Below are positions 1 through 8,460 of a stretch of 64,000 bases of DNA, one piece after another. Position 1 is the first letter of the stretch, and every line of letters begins with the position of its first letter. The translations under genes were made by a program, and so were the position numbers. This DNA comes from Pedobacter zeae (GTDB lineage: Bacteria > Bacteroidota > Bacteroidia > Sphingobacteriales > Sphingobacteriaceae), in NCBI RefSeq assembly GCF_014196715.1, contig NZ_JACIEF010000001.1, forward strand, positions 602,872 to 666,871, in the 5' to 3' direction. Below the pieces are notes generated by a model. That model saw nothing but the letters and a program-made list of their open reading frames with translations. It had not been told where the DNA came from and searched no databases.

Positions 1-1
1 T

Positions 2-208
2 GATGCATTTGCCTACCTCATCGATAACGATTTCCCTAAACTGGTCCAGATTTTATATAAAGCAGATGTAGATCAGTATAAATTAAAAGAATTATTGGAA
101 ACAGCAGAAGGCTCAAGTTCTGCAGAAGTAATTGCCGACGCGTACCTTTCCCGTCAGAAAGCCAAAATAGAAACCTGGGCAAAATATAGTCAGAAGAAAG
201 ATTCGTAG
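2..208 (+). CDS. C-terminal part of an unrecognised protein (partial)
   Basis: An open frame enters from the left edge and gives 68 residues before a TAG stop. It starts inside the protein, so the start lies upstream of the window. The visible part is mainly helical and charged, with no signal peptide or membrane segment. I do not recognise the family. It runs convergent to the next gene, with only two bases between the stops, which supports a real gene end here. The opposite-strand reading of this stretch looks like a shadow. Confidence 0.6.
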   Translation, partial: DAFAYLIDNDFPKLVQILYKADVDQYKLKELLETAEGSSSAEVIADAYLSRQKAKIETWAKYSQKKDS

Positions 209-210
209 AT

Positions 211-900
211 TTATTCCTGTGAAGGATTAAAGCGGTTGTACATGTCCATATCAAAAAATGAAACAGAGTTGATCTTGTCGGCCTTTAATACAAGATCTGT
301 TTTCAGTTCGTCGGTATTCGCTACCGAACCATCTTCGATATAACTGGCATAAACCGTTAAATACTGGGTGGTAAAAACCAGTTCCTTATCATCGGCCTTG
401 CGGTAGCCGCTAAAAGCTGGTGTAATGCGGATATAACTTGTAGTAAAGGGTTTAGGCAGTTCTTTTACCCAGCCGATATAAAATTTACCACTGTCCATGG
501 TAAACTGTAAGAGGTGTGCATCAAAAAAAGACGAACTCAGTAATAACTCAAATTCATTTCCTGAAGTAGATATGGCTCTTTTAATGGCTTTTAGCCTGTC
601 GATAAACAGATTGGCGATTTCTGTTGCAATTACAGCAACAAATAATGACATGCTGGTGGTGCCGAAATACGGGGTATGAATGGGAAGTAATTTGCTGAGG
701 TGTATCATGGTTTCAGGCCAGATGGCAATCAGGATTGCCCTTAACAAAAAACATGCGCCCAATAAAAGAATGCCTGCAAAAGCTGAATTTAATAATATCC
801 GCTGGCTTTCGAGCCGGTATTGCACATACCTTAGGTACCTGAACCTGATTAGAATATAGTAGCCGCCTACAAGAGGGAACAAAAGTAGGTTAAAAGGCAT
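211..900 (-). CDS. membrane protein of unknown function, two predicted TM segments
   Basis: A 229-residue protein. The first ~30 residues and residues ~38-65 are hydrophobic, and a further weakly hydrophobic stretch lies at ~80-95. The C-terminal ~130 residues are soluble, with short beta-rich stretches, and could form a cytoplasmic or periplasmic domain. No enzymatic motif is visible and I do not recognise the family. A 55-codon gene ends 8 bases upstream on the same strand, so the two are probably cotranscribed. Confidence 0.65.
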   Translation of the reverse strand: MPFNLLLFPLVGGYYILIRFRYLRYVQYRLESQRILLNSAFAGILLLGACFLLRAILIAIWPETMIHLSKLLPIHTPYFGTTSMSLFVAVIATEIANLFIDRLKAIKRAISTSGNEFELLLSSSFFDAHLLQFTMDSGKFYIGWVKELPKPFTTSYIRITPAFSGYRKADDKELVFTTQYLTVYASYIEDGSVANTDELKTDLVLKADKINSVSFFDMDMYNRFNPSQE

Positions 901-908
901 CTATAAGG

Positions 909-1076
909 CTATTTCTTGTTTTTATCCTTCTCTATTTTTTTAAAAATACTCGATTCCATTAAGGAGCTTACCATTTGGATAATCCTTGGCTGGGCAAAAA
1001 AATCGGGACTTTTGATATAGAGCTTTCCACTGCTATTGGTGTGGATAATGCCATCTAATTCGCCATGTTTTCTCAT
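909..1076 (-). CDS. small hypothetical protein (55 aa)
   Basis: A short frame below common ORF cut-offs. It runs from an ATG at 1076 to TAG and encodes 55 residues, with a charged Lys-rich end and a short hydrophobic/amphipathic middle. It is directly upstream of the membrane-protein gene on the same strand with an 8-base gap, and without it the stretch would be unexplained. No domain is recognised. It may be a regulatory partner of the membrane protein, but that is a guess from position only. Confidence 0.5.
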   Translation of the reverse strand: MRKHGELDGIIHTNSSGKLYIKSPDFFAQPRIIQMVSSLMESSIFKKIEKDKNKK

Positions 1077-1217
1077 ACCTCAAATTTAAACATATTTTTT
1101 AAATATCTGAAAAACAATATTAAGTTCAAAAAAGTTTGATTTAACCGGCGGATGTTTAAGTATCTTTTGGTTGTTTAAGATGTAAGAACCATATAATTTA
1201 AAAAACTTTATTTAGGC

Positions 1218-1248
1218 TTGTAAATCAAAAATAAAATTAAGATATTTG
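1218..1248 (+). promoter_or_regulatory. candidate Bacteroidota promoter for rpmE2
   Basis: TTG at 1218-1220 is followed after 20 bases by GATATTTG at 1241-1248, one mismatch from the TAnnTTTG -7 consensus. The spacing fits the family consensus. This would give an rpmE2 transcript with a leader of about 110 bases. Confidence 0.4.
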
Positions 1249-1363
1249 CATCCTCTAAAACAGAGGTAGAAAAGACTAATAGGAAATATCATAAGCGTTG
1301 TTGCCAGCAAATTGCAAAAACGTTCTTGATGCTTTCACACAAATAACTAAAAATAATATTCAA

Positions 1364-1612
1364 ATGAAAAAAGATTTGCACCCAACAAGCTACAGACCAG
1401 TTGTTTTCAAAGATATGTCTAACGAGTATGCTTTCTTAACAAAATCTTGCGTAGATACTAAAGAAACAATTAAATGGGAAGATGGTAATGAATATCCTCT
1501 TTATAAATTAGAGATCTCTCATACTTCACACCCTTTTTATACTGGTAAAATGAAATTGGTTGATACTGCAGGACGTATCGATAAATTTAAAAACCGTTAC
1601 GCTAAGAAATAA
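1364..1612 (+). CDS. rpmE2: 50S ribosomal protein L31 type B
   Basis: Ribosomal protein L31, a component of the large subunit near the central protuberance. The 82-residue product starts with a Lys-Lys-Asp-Leu-His-Pro segment, typical of type B L31, and carries the conserved [21 protein letters not shown] region near the C-terminus. The CxxC pairs of zinc-binding type A L31 are absent (only one Cys). The frame is open further upstream, but the added residues are not L31-like, so the ATG at 1364 is chosen. A terminator hairpin follows 25 bases after the stop. Confidence 0.92.
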   Translation: MKKDLHPTSYRPVVFKDMSNEYAFLTKSCVDTKETIKWEDGNEYPLYKLEISHTSHPFYTGKMKLVDTAGRIDKFKNRYAKK

Positions 1613-1637
1613 TTTAAGCTGTAAAAAGCATTTTTTG

Positions 1638-1675
1638 AAGTCCCTTTGCCAAAAGCATCGGGACTTTTTTTATTT
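1638..1675 (+). terminator. rho-independent terminator after rpmE2
   Basis: AAGTCCC at 1638-1644 pairs with GGGACTT at 1660-1666 and is followed by a T-rich run. The next gene starts at 1685, so the stem lies just before it and probably ends the rpmE2 transcript. Confidence 0.75.
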
Positions 1676-1684
1676 TTGCTACTT

Positions 1685-2851
1685 ATGACAATCAATCTTT
1701 TTGATGATGCCAGTTGGACGTCGCTCCGTCCGCTTACTTTTACCAGGCCTGTGGCTGATTTGCGTGTGGGTATTTTAACCATTGCAGAAAAATGGGGTAG
1801 CTATTTAAATGCCGATTTTGGTTTTTGTACCCAGGATTACCTTTCCGTAAAATTTGCACCAAAACCCAATGCCGGTTTATTTATAAACGGTTCTGTTTGC
1901 CCGGATGAAGCTTTGCTTAATGCTGTTTCTAACCTTAAAACTGGCGAAGCACTTTATAAAAAAGAGGTTGTTATAGCTTATATTGCCGATCAGCATAACC
2001 TTAAAGCGGTTAAAACGCTAAAGCCGATTGAATATTCAGGTGATATTGTACAGATCGTTTATCCTGAAAATATCTTCGGCCATAACCCGGCTGAAATCAG
2101 AAAAGATTTTAAATTGTTGACCCAGGGGCGTACTTCTGCAAGCATCAGTAGCACCAATCAATTGCTCGGCGACGATATTTTTCTCGAAGAGGGGGCCAAA
2201 GTTGAATGCAGTGTGCTCAATAGCGGTTATGGTCCGATCTATATCGGTAAAAATGCCGAAATATGGGAAGGCTCTTTAATCAGGGGATCTTTTGCACTTT
2301 GCGAAAATTCATCGGTAAAAATGGGGGCTAAAATATATTCGGGTACTACCATCGGTCCGAATAGCCGTGCCGGCGGCGAAATTAATAACGCCGTAATCTG
2401 GGGAAACTCAGCCAAAGGCCATGAAGGTTATCTGGGTAATTCGGTTATGGGTGAGTGGTGCAATATCGGCGCCGATACCAACAACTCGAATTTAAAAAAC
2501 AACTATGCTGAAGTAAAACTTTACGATTACGAAAGCGAAAAAATGCGCAATACCACTCTGCAGTTTTGCGGATTAATTATGGCCGATCATGCCAAAAGCG
2601 GTATCAACACGATGTTTAATACCGGCAGTGTGGTAGGAGTTGGAGCCAATGTTTTTGGTGGCGGTTTCCCGCCACACCACATCGCCGATTTTAGTTGGGG
2701 CGGTGCTGCTGGTTTCGATACCTATAAGTTGCACAAAATGTTCGAAACAACCGAAAAGGTGTTTGCAAGAAAGGATGTAGCCTTTAATGAGGTTGAAAAA
2801 AACATCCTGACCAAAGTATTTGAATTAACCGAATCGTATAGGCGATTTTAA
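1685..2851 (+). CDS. GlmU-like nucleotidyl/acetyl-transferase, Bacteroidota type
   Basis: A 388-residue protein like the Bacteroidota family annotated as UDP-N-acetylglucosamine diphosphorylase/glucosamine-1-phosphate N-acetyltransferase. The N-terminal part has an RPLTFTRPVADLRVG segment near residue 15, a variant of the nucleotidyltransferase entry. Residues ~170-330 are hexapeptide-like repeats (Ile/Val-x-Gly-x) of a left-handed beta helix, with conserved Asn and His near the end. Its role would be UDP-GlcNAc or related sugar-nucleotide synthesis in the cytoplasm, but the exact substrate is not shown by sequence. The upstream extension of the frame overlaps the rpmE2 terminator, so the ATG at 1685 is preferred. 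The RDD gene follows 2 bases after the stop. Confidence 0.8.
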   Translation: MTINLFDDASWTSLRPLTFTRPVADLRVGILTIAEKWGSYLNADFGFCTQDYLSVKFAPKPNAGLFINGSVCPDEALLNAVSNLKTGEALYKKEVVIAYIADQHNLKAVKTLKPIEYSGDIVQIVYPENIFGHNPAEIRKDFKLLTQGRTSASISSTNQLLGDDIFLEEGAKVECSVLNSGYGPIYIGKNAEIWEGSLIRGSFALCENSSVKMGAKIYSGTTIGPNSRAGGEINNAVIWGNSAKGHEGYLGNSVMGEWCNIGADTNNSNLKNNYAEVKLYDYESEKMRNTTLQFCGLIMADHAKSGINTMFNTGSVVGVGANVFGGGFPPHHIADFSWGGAAGFDTYKLHKMFETTEKVFARKDVAFNEVEKNILTKVFELTESYRRF

Positions 2852-2853
2852 CC

Positions 2854-3306
2854 ATGAGGAAATATAAAGCTAATATTACAAAAAAAATTAATGCATCTAT
2901 TTTAGATTACGGACTCTTTTTTGTCTGTTTTGTTGCTTATCTTATTTTTTTTGGAGATCATACTGAAGAAGGAAAATATGCCATATCAGGAAGTGGTGTT
3001 TTGCCTGTTTTTATCTTTTGGTTACTTTATTTCGTGGTTGCAGAAGGTATGTATGGAGCTACGTTAGGGCATCAATCATTTAATTTAAAAGTTGTAACCT
3101 TGCATGGCGAAAAAATTGGATTTACCCAGGCAGTTAAACGACGTTTTTTTGACCCTATCGACTTTTTTTGCTTTGGGTTCATTGCATTTCTTCTTGTTAA
3201 AAATTCAGAAAAACATCAGCGGGCGGGTGATGCATTTGCAAAAACACTTGTAATTGACATAACAGATCCCGAACAAAATTTAGGACCAATAAGACCTTTT
3301 AATTAA
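2854..3306 (+). CDS. RDD family membrane protein
   Basis: A 150-residue RDD-family protein. Hydrophobic segments fall at about 15-35, 50-70 and 95-115, and the short loops carry Arg and Asp. Members are small inner-membrane proteins of poorly defined function, sometimes linked to ion or osmolyte transport. The gene begins 2 bases after the GlmU-like stop and is followed 17 bases later by tpiA, so it sits in an operon-like run. No signal peptide is needed. The call rests on the overall segment pattern and the conserved Gly-His and Arg-Arg-x2-Asp stretches. Confidence 0.7.
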   Translation: MRKYKANITKKINASILDYGLFFVCFVAYLIFFGDHTEEGKYAISGSGVLPVFIFWLLYFVVAEGMYGATLGHQSFNLKVVTLHGEKIGFTQAVKRRFFDPIDFFCFGFIAFLLVKNSEKHQRAGDAFAKTLVIDITDPEQNLGPIRPFN

Positions 3307-3323
3307 AATAAAACTAATACAAA

Positions 3324-4085
3324 ATGAGAAAAAAGATTGTTGCCGGTAACTGGAAAATGAACTTGGACTACAACGAGGGTATTTCGTTGTTCAGCGAAAT
3401 CGTAAATATGGTTAAAGATGAGCGCAAAGGCGATCAGTTGGCCATTATTTGCTCGCCATTTATTCATTTAAACAGCTTGGCAAAATTGGGGGGTAACGAT
3501 GTTAAAATTGGCGCTCAAAATATCAGCGATAAAGAAAGTGGTGCTTACACCGGCGAAACTTCTGCTAAAATGGTAAAATCTGTTGGGGCAGAATATGTAA
3601 TTTTAGGTCACTCAGAACGCAGGCAATATTTTGCGGAAAGTGATGAATTATTGGCTGTAAAAACTAAAGCTGCTTTGGCACATGGCTTAACTCCAATCTT
3701 CTGTATTGGCGAAACTTTGGATGAACGTAATAACGGCAGCTATTATGAAGTATTGAAAAAGCAACTGGTAGAAGGCCTTTTTGGTTTAACAGAAGAAGAT
3801 TTCAGGAAAATCGTCATTGCATACGAACCGGTTTGGGCTATCGGAACCGGTTTAACCGCTTCACCGGAGCAGGCACAGGATATCCATGCTTTCATCCGCA
3901 GTGAAATTGAGGCAAACTATGGTTTCAATGTAGCTGATGATACCACCATTTTATATGGCGGTAGCTGTAACCCAAGCAATGCGGCAAGTTTATTCTCTCA
4001 AAAAGATATTGATGGTGGACTGATTGGTGGTGCATCGTTAAAATCACGTGATTTTACAGATATTATTAAAGCATTAAACAGCTAA
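3324..4085 (+). CDS. tpiA: triose-phosphate isomerase
   Basis: Interconverts dihydroxyacetone phosphate and glyceraldehyde 3-phosphate in glycolysis and gluconeogenesis. The 253-residue protein has the standard length and all catalytic signatures: Lys11 in GNWKMN, His96 in the ILGHSERR loop, and Glu168 in the [11 protein letters not shown] active-site loop, with the phosphate-binding GGS and GGASLKS stretches near the end. The next gene, prmA, begins directly after the TAA, with start ATG at 4086 and no gap, so translation coupling is likely. Confidence 0.97.
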   Translation: MRKKIVAGNWKMNLDYNEGISLFSEIVNMVKDERKGDQLAIICSPFIHLNSLAKLGGNDVKIGAQNISDKESGAYTGETSAKMVKSVGAEYVILGHSERRQYFAESDELLAVKTKAALAHGLTPIFCIGETLDERNNGSYYEVLKKQLVEGLFGLTEEDFRKIVIAYEPVWAIGTGLTASPEQAQDIHAFIRSEIEANYGFNVADDTTILYGGSCNPSNAASLFSQKDIDGGLIGGASLKSRDFTDIIKALNS

Positions 4086-4928
4086 ATGCAATACATTAAA
4101 GCAATTTTTACATTCAAAGGTATCGAGGATTATCAACAGGATTTGCTCATCAGCGATCTTGCCGATTTGGGCTTCGATACTTTCGAAGATAGTGAGGGCG
4201 GTTTTACGGCTTTCGTAATCAAGGATAATTTTAATGAGCAGGAATTAAAAGAACTACTCGCAAATTATAGCGAAGAATTTGCCACAGATTATACCCTGGA
4301 AGACGTTGCCGATGAAAACTGGAATGCCGAATGGGAGAAAAACTTCAGCCCGCTGATTATTGATGATGTATGTTATGTAAGGGCAACCTTTCATGAGCCA
4401 CAACCATCATATCCTTATGAGATCGTGATCGATCCGAAAATGGCCTTTGGTACCGGCCACCACCAAACCACCACAATGGTGATACAGTATATTTTAGCTG
4501 CCGACCTGAAAGATAAAAATATCCTTGATATGGGCTGTGGAACCGGAATCTTAGCGATTCTGGCAGCAAAACTGGGTGCTAAAAGTTTGATGGCCATCGA
4601 TTATGATGATATCTGTTATGAAAGCACGGTAGAAAATGCCGCCCTTAACCATGTAAATAACTTAAAGGCGCTTTGTGGGAGTAAAGAGGTCATTCCTGAT
4701 GATGAATATGATGTTATTTTCGCCAATATCAACAGGAATATCCTTTTAGATCAGATCCACCGTTATGCCGAAGTTTTAAAAAACGGGGGCAAAATCTTCT
4801 TCAGTGGCTTTTATTTGGATCCTGATCTTGGAATGATCACGGCCGAATGTGCTAAATATGGCATTAAATACGTTGATCATAAACAGAATGGTGATTGGGT
4901 AGCCGCACAGTTTGAGAAAAATGGGTAA
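4086..4928 (+). CDS. prmA: ribosomal protein L11 methyltransferase
   Basis: Trimethylates lysine residues of ribosomal protein L11 using S-adenosyl-methionine. The 280-residue product has the N-terminal substrate-recognition part, then FGTGHHQTT at about 121-129, then the SAM motif DMGCGTG at about 148-154, and a terminal segment with a GDW motif. It lies head-to-tail with tpiA with no intervening base. This linkage is also common elsewhere in Bacteroidota, to my knowledge. It is a single-copy housekeeping gene with no odd features visible. Confidence 0.93.
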   Translation: MQYIKAIFTFKGIEDYQQDLLISDLADLGFDTFEDSEGGFTAFVIKDNFNEQELKELLANYSEEFATDYTLEDVADENWNAEWEKNFSPLIIDDVCYVRATFHEPQPSYPYEIVIDPKMAFGTGHHQTTTMVIQYILAADLKDKNILDMGCGTGILAILAAKLGAKSLMAIDYDDICYESTVENAALNHVNNLKALCGSKEVIPDDEYDVIFANINRNILLDQIHRYAEVLKNGGKIFFSGFYLDPDLGMITAECAKYGIKYVDHKQNGDWVAAQFEKNG

Positions 4929-5038
4929 GGTTAAAAGTTAGACGGTTGACGGTGAGAGGCTAAAGAACTTAGATGTTTGCCCTTCGGTCTTATGTCTCAA
5001 ATCTCGCATCTCAAATCACCTCTCTAAAACAAAAAAAT
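4929..5038 (+). repeat. short intergenic spacer with GAGAT/ATCTC-type repeat
   Basis: The 110-base spacer before mpl contains short reiterated TCTCAAATCTC-like words (around 4995-5015) that resemble the inverted repeat described downstream of mpl. It may be one unit of a dispersed intergenic repeat family. A longer mpl reading frame could start in it, but the added residues are not Mur-ligase-like. Confidence 0.35.
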
Positions 5039-6391
5039 ATGCGCATACATTTTATAGCGATCGGTGGGAGTGCCATGCATAACCTGGCCATCGCCTTACA
5101 TAAAAAAGGGTACCGGATTTCAGGTTCCGACGATGTGATTTTTGAGCCTGCGAAATCGCGTTTGGATAAATATGGTTTATTGCCGGCTGAAATGGGCTGG
5201 GATGAAAACCGGATATCCAAAGATTTAGATGCCGTAATTTTAGGCATGCATGCCCGGATTGATAATCCTGAATTATTGAAAGCGCAGGAATTAGGTGTTA
5301 AAATCTATTCCTACCCTGAATATATTTACGAGCAGAGCAAAAATAAACTTCGTGTAGTAATTGGCGGCAGTCATGGTAAAACGACCATTACCAGCATGAT
5401 TTTGCATGTGTTAAATTATTACAAACGTGATTTCGACTATCTTGTTGGTGCACAGCTGGCCGGTTTTGAAACCATGGTAAAAATTACAGAGGAAGCACCT
5501 GTAATGATTATAGAAGGTGATGAATATTTATCTTCACCGATTGATAGAAGGCCTAAATTTCACCTGTATAAAGCCAATGTTGCCGTAATCAGCGGTATTG
5601 CATGGGACCATATCAATGTGTTTCCCACTTATGCCGATTATACCTTGCAGTTTGATAAATTTATTGATACCATTGAAACTAATGGGACTTTAATTTATTG
5701 TAAGGCAGATGCTGATTTAAACCAGATTGTAGCATCATCAAAAGCGAATATTAACAAAATCGGTTATACCATCCCTGAACACGAAATCAGGAATGGAATC
5801 ACTTACCTGATGCCGGAACAAACCGCGTTAGAGATTTTTGGGGATCATAACCTGATGAATCTGAATGCGGCTAAACTGGTATGTGCCCAGTTGAACATTT
5901 CAGAAAATGAATTTAATGTGGCCATTGCTTCCTTTACCGGGGCTGCTAAGCGTTTAGAAGTTATTGCTGCGGATGAATCGACCAATGTATACAAGGATTT
6001 TGCACACTCGCCCTCAAAGTTGAAGGCAACCATAGAGGCGGTAAAAACGCAGTTTACCCACCGTAAACTGGTTGCCTGTATCGAACTGCATACTTTTAGC
6101 AGCTTGAATAAAGATTTTCTGAAAGAATACGCAGGTGCGATGGATAAGGCAGATGAAGCTATTGTATTTATTGATATTAAATCATTCGAACAGAAACGTA
6201 TGGAACCTTTTTCAGAGGATGATGTGCAACAGGCTTTTGCTAATCCAAAACTGAAATTTTTTAATGATGCGGCAAAGTTGAAAAGTTACCTGCTCAGCTT
6301 AAATTATAAGGATACCAATCTTTTGATGATGAGTTCTGGTAATTATGCAGGTTTTGATCTGCCTGAATTGGCCGCGGCTTTAAAAAAATAG
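5039..6391 (+). CDS. mpl: UDP-N-acetylmuramate:L-alanyl-gamma-D-glutamyl-meso-DAP ligase
   Basis: Recycles murein tripeptide from wall turnover by joining it to UDP-MurNAc. The 450-residue protein has the Mur ligase layout: N-terminal UDP-binding Rossmann domain with GGSAMHNLA from residue 9, the ATP loop GGSHGKTT at about 109-116, then the central domain with a metal/ATP region (EGDEYLSS) and a C-terminal domain. The start ATG at 5039 gives the expected N-terminus; a further upstream ATG adds a repeat-like tail. Followed by a palindromic repeat and then a regulator gene on the same strand. Confidence 0.92.
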   Translation: MRIHFIAIGGSAMHNLAIALHKKGYRISGSDDVIFEPAKSRLDKYGLLPAEMGWDENRISKDLDAVILGMHARIDNPELLKAQELGVKIYSYPEYIYEQSKNKLRVVIGGSHGKTTITSMILHVLNYYKRDFDYLVGAQLAGFETMVKITEEAPVMIIEGDEYLSSPIDRRPKFHLYKANVAVISGIAWDHINVFPTYADYTLQFDKFIDTIETNGTLIYCKADADLNQIVASSKANINKIGYTIPEHEIRNGITYLMPEQTALEIFGDHNLMNLNAAKLVCAQLNISENEFNVAIASFTGAAKRLEVIAADESTNVYKDFAHSPSKLKATIEAVKTQFTHRKLVACIELHTFSSLNKDFLKEYAGAMDKADEAIVFIDIKSFEQKRMEPFSEDDVQQAFANPKLKFFNDAAKLKSYLLSLNYKDTNLLMMSSGNYAGFDLPELAAALKK

Positions 6392-6402
6392 ATATGAGAC
6401 CC

Positions 6403-6456
6403 GAGATATCAGATATGAGATACTGAACTTCTTCCAAATCTCACATCTGGTATCTC
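6403..6456 (+). repeat. imperfect inverted repeat (19-bp arms)
   Basis: The arms are at 6403-6421 and 6438-6456. They are reverse complements at 17 of 19 positions, with a 16-base loop. The words are GAGAT-rich on the left and ATCTC-rich on the right. There is no T tract, so this looks more like a dispersed repeat than a terminator. Confidence 0.55.
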
Positions 6457-6469
6457 AAATCTAAAAATT

Positions 6470-6790
6470 ATGAAAAGCATCGGAGATCGCATTAAACAAA
6501 GCAGGATTGCCTTAGGTTTAAGTCAGGCTGATGCTGCTAAAAAATTAAATATTTCTACTCCGGCTTTCTGTAAAATTGAGACAGGCCAAACAGATCTCAA
6601 CATTTCCCGTTTACTCCAGATTGCCAAAATTTTTAAAGTTCCGGCTGTGCAATTGATCGATGATAAAGCTGCTGCTACTGATCCATCGGCAGAACTGGCT
6701 GCGCTCAAAAAAGAACTCATCGAAAAAGAAGAGGAAATTAATAAACTACGTAAAAAAGTAATTGATCTCTACGATAAACTTGGCATATAA
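6470..6790 (+). CDS. XRE-family helix-turn-helix regulator
   Basis: A 106-residue protein: an HTH_3 domain at residues ~1-60 (IGDRIKQSRIALGLSQADAA start, with the second helix pair KLNISTPAFCKIETGQTDL) followed from ~72 by a heptad-like stretch rich in Glu and Lys that ends in an acidic/Leu zipper-like helix. The likely role is DNA binding, possibly as a dimer or a partner of another regulator. The family does not fix a target. It stands between mpl and the Lrp gene on the same strand and may be transcribed with them. Confidence 0.85.
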   Translation: MKSIGDRIKQSRIALGLSQADAAKKLNISTPAFCKIETGQTDLNISRLLQIAKIFKVPAVQLIDDKAAATDPSAELAALKKELIEKEEEINKLRKKVIDLYDKLGI

Positions 6791-6845
6791 AATTTGGTTT
6801 ACTATGTGTTGTTCCGATTAATTGTCATATATAAATAATTAAAGA

Positions 6846-6887
6846 GAATAAAATTCATTTTATTTTATATTATGTTGAATTTTATTC
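6846..6887 (+). promoter_or_regulatory. candidate Lrp/AsnC operator (11-bp inverted repeat)
   Basis: GAATAAAATTC at 6846-6856 and GAATTTTATTC at 6877-6887 are perfect reverse complements with a 20-base gap. They lie just upstream of the Lrp-type gene at 6910. A second nearby palindrome, TTTATT-CGA-AATAAA, overlaps the right arm. The site would be consistent with autoregulation. Confidence 0.4.
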
Positions 6888-6909
6888 GAAATAAATTTAT
6901 TTTTATCGC

Positions 6910-7389
6910 ATGGTAATCGAAAACAATTTTAGTCTGGATCATACCGATCTGGCTATACTCAGGTTGATGCAGGATAATGCCCGGATCTCTAACGTTGATT
7001 TAGCTAAGGCATTGGACCTTGTTCCGTCGGCAGTGCTTGAACGGGTAAAAAAACTGGAAAGAAAAAATGTGATTATCGGATATAATGCCAAGGTGAATCC
7101 TGTTGCAGTAGATTTAAAATTACTGGCTTTTATTTCGATGAAATCATCACAAAGCTTCAGCTGCAATGATACGGCAAGTGAGCTGGCAAAAATTCCGGAT
7201 GTACAGGAGGTACATGTAATTGCTGGTGATGATTGTTTCCTGGTTAAGGTAAGAACAACAGATGCTGCCTCTTTAATGGCTTTAGTGCGCCATGAGTTCA
7301 GCAAGATTCCCAATATTTTATCAATGAAAACCACTATCGTGCTGGAAACAGTGAAAGAACAACAACAACTGGTAATCCCTCAAAAATAA
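6910..7389 (+). CDS. Lrp/AsnC-family transcriptional regulator
   Basis: A 159-residue regulator with an N-terminal winged helix (residues ~10-55, containing DLAILRLMQDNARISNVDLA) and a C-terminal RAM/AsnC effector domain (~70-150, with the central DVQEVHVIAGDDCFLVKV core). Lrp-type regulators usually sense amino acids and control transport. It is 5 bases ahead of an EamA exporter on the same strand, so the pair looks like a regulator-exporter unit for an amino acid or analogue. The ligand is not shown. Confidence 0.88.
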   Translation: MVIENNFSLDHTDLAILRLMQDNARISNVDLAKALDLVPSAVLERVKKLERKNVIIGYNAKVNPVAVDLKLLAFISMKSSQSFSCNDTASELAKIPDVQEVHVIAGDDCFLVKVRTTDAASLMALVRHEFSKIPNILSMKTTIVLETVKEQQQLVIPQK

Positions 7390-7394
7390 AAATC

Positions 7395-8324
7395 ATGACA
7401 AATTTAAATAAAACAGCATCTCCGGTAATGGTTTACTTCGCATTTGCCATTGTTTACATCGTTTGGGGTTCTACCTATTTTTTTATTCAGAAAGCCCTGG
7501 GCGGTTTCCCGCCTTTCATTTTAGGGGTAGTCAGGTTTTTTATCGCCGGAATTTTAATGTTAGGTTGGTGCAGATTTAAGGGAGAAGATATTTTTAACCT
7601 CAAAACCATTAAAATTGCTACTGTAAGTGGTGTTTTAATGCTGGGGTTAGGAAACGGCATTGTAATCTGGGTAGAGCAGTTTATTCCAAGTGGCCTGGTT
7701 GCCATTATGGTAGCCTCGGCGGCTATATGGTTTGTAATTCTGGATAAATCGCACTGGAAAGAAAACTTGAGCAATAAATACATTGTTTCCGGCCTGATTA
7801 TTGGCTTTTTAGGTGTGGTACTATTGTTTGGTAACCAGCTTTTACAGGCGCTTGATCAACCGCAGAGTAACCTTCAAATTATTGGCATGGTATTGCTGGT
7901 TTTCGGACCTGTTGCCTGGGCTGGAGGATCGCTTTATTCGAAATACCATCCCACTACCGGGAGTTCGGTTTCGGTAAATACAGGCTGGCAAATGCTAATG
8001 GCCAGTGTTGCCTTCTTGCCTGGCAGCCTGATCAAATCTGAATTTAAAACGCTTGATTGGGCAAGGATTCCGCTTGATGCATGGCTGTCTGTTATTTATC
8101 TTATTTTATTTGGCTCTATAGCTGCCTTTAGTGCGTATGTATGGTTATTAAAAGTGCGTCCGGCTACACAGGTGAGTACCTATGCTTATGTTAATCCGGT
8201 AGTGGCCGTACTGTTAAGTCTGACCTTTACCAACGAGGTAATCGGTCTTACCCAGGTGATCGGGCTCGTAATTATTTTAGGGAGTGTACTGTTAATTAAC
8301 CTGCCTAAGTACAAAAATGCGTAG
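7395..8324 (+). CDS. EamA/DMT-family transporter
   Basis: A 309-residue integral membrane protein with ten predicted hydrophobic segments arranged as two EamA repeats (about 10-145 and 155-300). The first segment carries the typical VYIVWGSTYF signature, and the second repeat ends with the YVNPVVAVLL signature. DMT-family members commonly export amino acids or metabolites. Coupled tightly to the Lrp-type gene (5-base gap), so its substrate is probably an amino acid or a related compound, but this is inferred from the regulator. A stem with a 16-base loop lies just beyond it. Confidence 0.88.
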   Translation: MTNLNKTASPVMVYFAFAIVYIVWGSTYFFIQKALGGFPPFILGVVRFFIAGILMLGWCRFKGEDIFNLKTIKIATVSGVLMLGLGNGIVIWVEQFIPSGLVAIMVASAAIWFVILDKSHWKENLSNKYIVSGLIIGFLGVVLLFGNQLLQALDQPQSNLQIIGMVLLVFGPVAWAGGSLYSKYHPTTGSSVSVNTGWQMLMASVAFLPGSLIKSEFKTLDWARIPLDAWLSVIYLILFGSIAAFSAYVWLLKVRPATQVSTYAYVNPVVAVLLSLTFTNEVIGLTQVIGLVIILGSVLLINLPKYKNA

Positions 8325-8339
8325 ATTTTTACAATCGCT

Positions 8340-8377
8340 ATTCCCATCATTCTCCTTAAGTTGAGCATGATGGGAAT
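8340..8377. repeat. perfect 11-bp inverted repeat, hairpin between convergent genes
   Basis: ATTCCCATCAT at 8340-8350 pairs with ATGATGGGAAT at 8367-8377 across 16 bases. The run after it is A-rich on the plus strand, so it is not a classical terminator for the EamA gene. It could stabilise RNA ends of the convergent transcripts. Confidence 0.45.
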
Positions 8378-8460
8378 AAAAAAAACTGTGGAGACACTGA
8401 CCCTTGCAGGCATTTCGCTATTAATGAAAAATCAGTAAGCTCCGATCGAACGGCGAAGGA

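Noticed and set aside
36..254. 72-codon minus-strand frame at the left edge
   Set aside because: It is the reverse-strand shadow of the partial plus-strand gene and overlaps the end of the membrane-protein gene.
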